From Morella rubra (lineage: Eukaryota; Streptophyta; Magnoliopsida; Fagales; Myricaceae): 64,000 nucleotides of DNA. The stretch covers positions 33,503,597 through 33,567,596 of the forward strand of contig CM025851.1 of the NCBI GenBank assembly GCA_003952965.2, written 5' to 3'. The notes below the pieces were generated by a model. The model was not told the DNA's origin and ran no database searches. It saw only the letters and a program-made list of their open reading frames with translations. Position numbers and translations under genes: made by a program. Shown piece by piece: positions 57,736 to 64,000 of this stretch (positions are counted from its first letter, which is position 1; each line of letters starts with the position of its first letter).

Positions 57736-58558
57736 GTAGGTTATGTATTTTCACTAACTCACATATCGATTATGTATTTTGTTTACTTATGACAATTACA
57801 TATTGTAGACATTTTATTATTATTATGTGTATTGAATATCTTTCTAATAGTATTATTTGCAAATCATTTTAAAATTTTTAATTAAACTAATTCAAATACG
57901 TAATAACTGTTCGAACGGTAACAAATCCGTCCGCACGATTCTATTGGTAAAGCATGCGCATGCGTATACACCCATCTACACCCACTGTATGGAATATCAT
58001 TCGCAAGGTAATTAATCCGTGCACAAGGTCCTAAATTAAAACACGTTCGCACGGTATGAAACTTAGTGCGAACCATTGAATGAGTCATAGATGTATGATC
58101 ATCGACATTTCATACGTTCCCACGCGTTCAATAGACTAAGCGTCCGCACAAACTGAATACCTGTTCGCATAGTTTGTGAGGTGACAAATAACTATTTCAT
58201 CATAAATGAAATAACCATGCACACATGTTTATAAAACCGTGCAAACAGATTTTTCATGACAAATTGATTTTTGTCACATTGGACGAAATGTTCGCATGTC
58301 TCATGCAAACGGATAGAGAGAACTAGGCCATGACGAAATTGAAGTTCACCATGATAACAGAAAACCGTCCGGACGGAGTTTTCCATCCGGACAGTTTTGC
58401 GTGAGGAAACACGAAAATTGTCACCTAAAACCTTTCCTGACAAGCTTTAGGTGACAAACCGGATGACAACTCGGTTATGTCATCCAAAATCTTTGATGAC
58501 AATATATGCACTTTGGGTGACAAAATATTTTGACAGTAAAGTGCATTTTCTTGTAGTG
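57736..58558. repeat. CACTA 2 right subterminal region and TIR
   Basis: From 57905 on, motif copies CTGTTCGAACGG, CGTCCGCACG, CGTTCGCACGG, CGTCCGCAC, GTTCGCATAG, CCGTCCGGACGG and CATCCGGACAG, the same code as at the left side (27.5-31.1 kb). Then a hairpin with arms GTCACCTAAA and TTTAGGTGAC (58420-58455), further GTCATCC/GGATGAC pairs, and the TIR ending GTAGTG at 58558. No gene is seen. Confidence 0.75.
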
Positions 58559-58561
58559 TGA

Positions 58562-58792
58562 ACAGGTTGCATATGATGCTACATTCAAATTGCTTTTCAA
58601 CATGTGTAGGGGTCGGCTTGATTTTTGAAGAAGCCAAGCCACACACTCAACAATACTTTTCAAGACAAAGAAGACATAAAGTCCTGAAGGACACCAAAAA
58701 AATTAACAATGGGCACATAAACGTTGATATATACATGTCACAAAAGGCCAAGTGGCAAACTTCAGGGTAGCTTCAATTCTCAATTCTCTTGA
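58562..58792. other. Sliver between CACTA 2 and element D; open frame, unknown
   Basis: A frame without stops runs to 58770 (NRLHMMLHSNCFSTCVGVG, EEAKPHTQQYFSRQRRHK). I recognise no domain. It may be part of a host exon or an old repeat. The upstream continuation would be 20643-20829, on the other side of CACTA 2. Confidence 0.35.
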
Positions 58793-60935
58793 TGTCATAC
58801 CTCGAGCTTTCAAACATCACATGCACATTGCATATTGTTTATGCTCTCTTGTTTGTGATTGGAAGTGGGATTAGGAGATAATTAGTGACTAAGAGAGAGT
58901 ATTTAGCACTTGAGAGACTAAGTTCGAAACCTTGGTTAGGACATAATTTAGTGAGAATTGGAGTTCACGTGCAACTGAGTTATTGTTCAAGACATTGAGG
59001 AGTATGCATTGGATCAATTTAAATTTTTAAGCTAGTCCGGACCTTTTTGTCTCGAACCTTGTTTAGGACATGATTAAATGAGAGTTAGAGTTCACATGCA
59101 ACTCAGTGATTGTTCAGAACATTGAGGAGCACGTATTGGAGCAATAAAGTTTTTTAAGCACGTCGGTTATTTTTGTCTCGAAAACTGAACCATATGATTT
59201 TTATTCTTTTAATATGTTGAGAGATTATCCATGAGTTTATGGTTAAAATTTGGAGACTTTTTGATAATTGGAAGCAAGTAGATTGAGAAGTGAAAGCAAG
59301 TAAGTCACTTACGCATTAATCGGCGATTATTGGAAGATTAGTGAAGCAAATTAGCAATTTAGCCTTTCATTAAAGTGAATTTCGGCTGCCTTAGGGAGTG
59401 ACACCTAAGATGGCTAGGAAGCATGACAAATCAAAGCTAGAAGCACGACAAATCGATGCAAAAAGCATGACACAAAAGGCTAGGACCTTGGAAGCTCGAG
59501 GTGTCGACCACCGGTGCACCTAGGCGGCGACTCATCAAGCCTATAGGGAGAATTTCGGCCATAGCCTTGCCATGCAGCTGCTGTAGTTGCTAGGTGTCAA
59601 GAGAAGAGAAATGTAGCCTAGTGACTCACCAAAGCTAGCCTAGCTAGGCCGGACACGTGTCGGAATGCAACCGACTGTGTTTTCCTATAAATAGGGGTGG
59701 ATTTCGACCTTTGAAAAGTACACCATTCAATCTGAATTTTTGTGAGTTAAAAATTGAGAGAGAGTGAAGTGAAGTGGGAGAAAGAGGAGGAAAAAGTTTA
59801 GCAAAGATCAAGCACGCTTAGAGGTAAAGTTTAGTTGGTTATCTTTGATTTCGATTCAAGTTTTTCAAGATGATTATTATGAATCTCTTGTCTTTATTAT
59901 TCTAGTATCTCTTGATGTTGATTAGCATTTTTTCTATTCTTCCTATTGTTCTTGATGTTGATATGAGACATGCACACTTAACATGTATGTTGGAAAGGAA
60001 TATTGTGATGTTCAAGTATGGTTAAGGTGTTGCATATCATGAGTGATATGTATGGGCGTTGACATGAGACATGCATAACTTAACGTAATACTGTGAAGAC
60101 GTGACAGTACTGTGCACAAGAGGATGTGTTCACTTGTTGTGACATTCTGGCCTCTCCGTCGTACGCGGAAAGATCCTTTGTTAGAATAACTCAGTCTGGG
60201 AGTTTGAGGCCGTATTGTACTCTGGGAGTACTGCTGCAAAGATACGAAAGGTTACTTGTAACCCGTCACTCTGGCCAAGTGATTCACTCTGGGAGTGAGA
60301 GTAGTGGTGATCGAAATTGAAAATGGAAAAAGGAAAAGATCATTTTTGAGAAAACTGAGTCTTTTCAATTACTTTCGTATTCTGTTCAGATTTTATTGTT
60401 GAACGGGTTTCTTCAATATCTTTTATTCTATCTGCTATTTGTTGTACTAACCGCTGGCTTTATTGAGTCATTTGGACTCACCGTTGTTTGTTAATAATTT
60501 CTTTAGCAGATGTCTGAGGTTTATTTAGGTGAATTTACCAAAGCCATTCAACATGGCTTTATCACTCTGGAGTGACTTTCCGTGTTATGTCACACGTGAC
60601 CTAGATGTCCTAATAGAGGGACGAGGACATAGATGGATCACTCGCACTCAGATAATTACATCAACATCTCAGACTTGGATAACACTGATGATGAAGATTA
60701 GAGATCTTTGTTTATGTTTTTCTTAGTTTTCCGCTGCAGTTTACTTTTTAGTATGTACATTATAGAAAATGGGTCCTCTATTGTAATATCTCGGTATTAA
60801 TAAAAAGGTCCTTCGTGTGTTTTGCTTAGTATCTTATTGCTTTGTCGTTCTTCCCATAGGCCGTAACCTCAGCTTTATAGCTGTGTCCATTACTATAAGA
60901 CAATGCTTGAGGTCTTTACGGTCCGGGCTATTACT
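58793..60935 (+). repeat. 5' LTR X3 of element D
   Basis: TGTCATACCTCGAGC to GGGCTATTACT (final A mutated to T). It aligns with X1 and X2. G-box ACACGTGT at 59653-59660 and TATA box at 59685-59697. Confidence 0.85.
59652..59697 (+). promoter_or_regulatory. G-box and TATA box of LTR X3
   Basis: GGACACGTGTCGG followed by CTATAAATAGGGGTGG, same arrangement as X1. Core promoter of element D. Confidence 0.65.
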
Positions 60936-60937
60936 GA

Positions 60938-60949
60938 TGGTATCAGAGG
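60938..60949 (+). other. Primer binding site of element D
   Basis: TGGTATCAGAGG lies two bases after the LTR; initiator-tRNA-Met type. Confidence 0.8.
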
Positions 60950-61107
60950 TGTGTTTTTAGGAAAGCAAAGATAGTTAGCAGAACCTAAGAAAACAAGAGT
61001 ATTAGGAAAAGCACTACCTTGTTAGTTAGCTTAGTATGATCATAGGAATGATATGATATTATCCATATCTTGTGGTAATTTGGAGTTTATAGCCTACCTT
61101 TGTGTTT

Positions 61108-62000
61108 CAGGAGATAATGGCAGCTAGAAGGAATTGAGATAGAGGAGGGGAGAACGTGCATGAAGGAAGCTCGTTTGATAAGTTTGCTAAGCACCATCCC
61201 CCTAGTTATGAAGGAGGTACAGAACCCTTAGTGGCTGAAAATTGGCTTATGAATATTGAGGAATTACTGCAAGTGTTAGAGTGCACTAATGATCAAATGA
61301 TACGATATGCCATGTATCAACTGAAAAGGAGAAGCCAAAAGGTGGTGGCAAGCCAAGAAGGAACTCTTGGAGATTGAGTGGACTTGGGAGCAATTTAAAA
61401 AGGAATTTCTAGATCGATATTTTCCTGAAATGATTAGAGAAGCTAAAGCCCAAGAATTTACTACCTTAAATCAGGGAGCAAAGTCAGTAGCTGAGTATGC
61501 TGCTAAGTTTATGGAATTGTCTAGATTTGCTTTATATATGATTCCTGATGAGGGTAGGAAATCCCGTAAGTTTGAGAGAGGATTACAATCCGTATTAAGG
61601 AAAGAGTCTGTTGCCATAAGTTTGAGAATTTTCAGCAGTTAGTTGATAGAGCCTCGATCATAGAACGTACCTTACAGGAGAGTGCTATTGTTAATGAGCA
61701 AAATAAGAAACGCTCTTTCCAAGAAACTCAATTCCAAGGACAGTCATCTGGAAAGAGAGGAGGAGGCAATTTTGGGAATAGAGGCAACGGGCAAGGGGAT
61801 AGAAGGAATGGCCCTAGTACTATAGGGATAGTTTGTTTTACTTGTGGGAAGATAGGTCATTTTGCTAGAAATTGTACAGTGAGGCAAGGATTCCCTCAGA
61901 ATGGGCGTGGGAATCAAGTTACTAACCCGGTAACAATCAAAGAGGAAATCCTGGAAATCAACAGAAGGGGAACTGGACCAGCAAGAGTGTTTGCTCTAAA
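61108..62000 (+). pseudogene. Element D gag
   Basis: Likely ATG at 61119 (MAARRN, then a stop after six codons). FAKHHPPSYEGGTEPLVAEN, WLMNIEELLQVLECTNDQMI, (frameshift near 61350) WTWEQFKKEFLDRYFPEMIR, EFTTLNQGAKSVAEYAAKFM, ELSRFA and KFERGL are the chromovirus-type gag. After another shift near 61625 come FQQLVDRASIIERTL, a Gly/Arg-rich linker and an intact zinc knuckle CFTCGKIGHFARNC (61834-61875). One stop and two frameshifts inactivate it. Confidence 0.85.
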
Positions 62001-62480
62001 TATGGAGGAAGCAGAGCAAGATGAGAATGTGGTGACAGGTACTTTTTCCCTTTCTTGTGGATTAGTAACTGTGTTGTTTGATACTGGTGCTACACACTCT
62101 TTTATTTCATAGAATTGCGTAAATAGACATGGATTGTTGATAAAAACCTTACTTGTTAGACTTGATGTGGTAACTCCGTTGGGAATAAATAGTACATGCA
62201 CTAAGAAAATCAAGAAGTTTCCAATGGAAATAGAAGGATGGAGACTGCCTATAGATTTGACAATCCTAGATATGGGTAATTTTGATGTGATTCTTGGCAT
62301 GGATTGGTTATCTGGTTATAATGTGACATTAGATTGTCATGCAAAGGAAGTAAGTTTATTTGTACCTGGACCTAAGAGAATTCAGTTCAGGAATGCCAAG
62401 AAAGTGATTCCCAAACCAAGCAAGGAATTGCCTCTGGTACGATTAATATCTGCATTGAAAGCTTGGAAAAGTGTGATTAA
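62001..62480 (+). pseudogene. Element D protease
   Basis: Same frame as the gag end. VFALNMEEAEQDENVVTGTF leads to LFDTGATHSFIS with the active-site D-T-G at 62080-62088. A single TAG follows at 62110-62112, after which the frame stays open: [20 protein letters not shown] is the second protease signature. Only this one stop separates it from a readable PR-RT frame. Confidence 0.85.
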
Positions 62481-62939
62481 TGGAGCTCATGCTTTTCTGG
62501 TTTCAATTGCTAGAGTCCAGGAAGAGGAAAATAAGTTAGAAACCATACCAGTTATCTGTGAGTATCAAGATGTCTTTCCAGAAGAACTACCTGGATTACC
62601 ACCAGTAAGAGAAATTGAATTTGAAATTTCATTGGTACCAGATACTGCACCTTTGTCTAAAGCTCCATATAGGATGGCCCCAGCTGAACTAAAGGAATTA
62701 AAGGAACAACTGCAAGATTTATTGCAGAAAGGATATATTAGACCTAGTGTTTCACCTTGGGGAGCTCCAGTGTTATTTGTGAAAAAAAAGGATGGCACGA
62801 TGAGAATGTGCATAGACTATCGAGAACTGAATAAGGTTACTATTAGGAAAAAGTATCCTTTACCTAGGATTGATGATTTGTTTGATCAATTGAATGGTGC
62901 TGAAATATTTTCTCAGATTGATCTAAGGTCGGGATATCA
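62481..62939 (+). pseudogene. Element D reverse transcriptase, N-terminal part
   Basis: Open frame with [80 protein letters not shown] and [20 protein letters not shown]. It is undamaged until the Y3 insertion falls right after GYH, before the catalytic YxDD box. Confidence 0.87.
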
Positions 62940-64000
62940 TGTCACGCCCCAAACGCTAACTCGAAGGGGTTAGTAACAGCCGCGAGCATCCCCAACAAGG
63001 AATACTCAAGCGAACGTACTAAATTCTTGCAGCGAATTTTTTTTTTTTTATATCGACTAATGCGCGTAATGAAACATTAGAACCTGCTCCGCAAACAATA
63101 ACTTGAAGTAATTACAACACAGTCACAAAATATCAATTGGTTAAAAACCCTAAACTTTACTGGGCCGAATAACCCATGACCACCACACATCGGAGGCTCA
63201 TGTCGGCTCTTTCAAAAATTATCTCTAAACCTTTGCTGAAATTTACTGAAATATCAAAAAGGGAAGAGGAAGTCTCGTCAGCCCCTCTCCTAGGTTTTAA
63301 GGTCCTCTTCTTAGGTTTCCTCACCTGAAATATTGTCTGGAATGATACAATTTGAAAACTGTGAGTCGAATGACTCAGTAAGGGATCATATGCAATAAAT
63401 AGTGCATGTCTCATGGTTATCAATGTGCATGAATGCCAAATGAAATACTTGCATATGCAATGAGACAACGTACTAACATGATCTTGAAAGTAATTCTTTA
63501 ATTCTTTCTTGATTGGGCAACTTATCTCGCTCCATTTACCCTGAAGTCAGGGTTGTGCGTTCCCTTCGGAACTATTCCCTTTTCCCTTGGGAATACGTCA
63601 TTTGGTTGAGCTAGTCCTCGACGTGGCCCAGGCCTAATGACTAGACTCAACCCTTAGAGGTTCACACCTTCTTGCAAGCATCCTTCAGTGTGATTGCACA
63701 TACCTCAAGAGCTACCCATCCTTCTCGCATTCGTCCTTCGGAGTGGGTGCCCCTTAGGAGTCATCCATCCTTCTCGCATTCGTCCTTCGGAGTGGATGCA
63801 CCTATCTTAATGGTACGGTACCGACCAACCTCAGCCCCTTAACTTAACTTGTCATACAGTACTTTACTTCTCATACTTTCATTTGCACAAAACTTTCTTC
63901 TTTAAGAAATCATGCAAATGCTTATGTCGTGAAATGCTTGATAATGAGAAATCGTCAATGCACGCCTCATAACTTATCATAACGTAGCATAAAGTTGTAC
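62940..64000 (-). mobile_element. Y-family LTR Y3, continues past window
   Basis: Begins TGTCACGCCCC at 62940 inside element D RT. It closely matches the reverse complement of Y2 (52307 downward): A/T tract, TCTCGCATTCGTCCTTCGGA repeated at 63721 and 63771. Sense strand is minus by its termini. Whether it is solo or the LTR of a complete element cannot be seen, and the duplication cannot be tested. Confidence 0.85.

Larger units (their letters stand above)
20833..58558 (+). mobile_element. CACTA transposon 2, full length with nested insertions
   Basis: The left end reads CACTATTAGAAAAAG at 20833 and the right end TTTTCTTGTAGTG at 58558 (minus strand CACTACAAGAAAAT). The triplet TGA lies directly outside both ends (20830-20832 and 58559-58561), the 3-bp duplication expected for CACTA. 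Between them on the + strand: subterminal repeats, a Transposase_32-like pseudogene, a TNP2 gene and a TNPA-like gene, then subterminal repeats again. Removing Y1, V, X2 and B with their duplications leaves about 12.0 kb, a normal size for an autonomous plant CACTA element. All genes are broken, so it is now immobile unless helped. Confidence 0.85.
58793..62939 (+). mobile_element. Gypsy element D (family X) 5' half
   Basis: The 5' LTR (58793-60935) is followed by a primer site and gag-PR-RT on the + strand. This copy identifies family X as Ty3/gypsy and gives the solo LTRs X1 and X2 their orientation. RT is cut at 62940 by LTR Y3; the rest lies outside the window. Confidence 0.85.

Overview
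The window reads as plant nuclear DNA, most likely from a dicot. It is AT-rich and holds tRNA-Met-primed LTR retrotransposons (TGGTATCAGAG primer sites), Athila/Tat-like and chromovirus-like Ty3/gypsy elements, Ty1/copia elements and CACTA (En/Spm) transposons with TNP2/TNPA-type genes. I recognise no host protein-coding gene, rRNA or tRNA gene. Nearly all of the 64 kb is nested transposable elements. Only about 1.3 kb (4221-5129, 20643-20829, 58562-58792) is not assigned to one, and the species cannot be named from the sequence.

Layout. (1) 1-4220: right part of CACTA element 1, with a transposase gene that has lost its catalytic core, a TNPA-like gene, and a dense array of CGATCGATCG-like subterminal repeats. 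(2) 5130-18177: an old + strand copia (P). It is split by a 1.5-kb Athila/Tat-type solo LTR (W, 7874-16480), which is itself split by a much younger minus-strand copia (S, 8609-15686, 5-bp duplication AGCTA). (3) 18178-20642: solo LTR of gypsy family X, with a private 17-bp minisatellite. (4) 20833-58558: CACTA element 2, bounded by CACTA/TAGTG termini and the same 3-bp TGA on both sides. It is 37.7 kb as it stands and about 12 kb once nested insertions are removed. Its own parts are subterminal repeats, a Transposase_32-like pseudogene, a TNP2 pseudogene followed by a strangely condensed second copy, and a split TNPA-like gene. Inside it lie solo LTR Y1 (TSD GACCA), copia solo LTR V (TSD CTATT), X2 (TSD TTTGG) carrying solo LTR Z (TSD CGATG), and Athila/Tat-like element B (42660-57735). 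B contains a gypsy segment C without flanking LTRs, which is broken by solo LTR Y2 (TSD ACATC); one LTR of B carries a 189-bp MITE (TSD TTA). (5) 58793-62939: family X as a real element: 5' LTR, primer site, gag, protease and part of RT. It is cut at 62940 by a third Y LTR that runs off the window.

Almost every coding region is a pseudogene with stops and frameshifts; copia S is closest to intact. The duplications at element edges give a relative insertion order: CACTA2 before Y1, V, X2 and B; X2 before Z; B before C and Y2; P before W before S. The most unusual items are an open 108-codon ORF in the transcribed part of LTR Z whose tail looks like a SUMO-interacting motif, two CACTA elements with different subterminal motif codes, the condensed TNP2 duplicate, and the B/C retroelement chimera.
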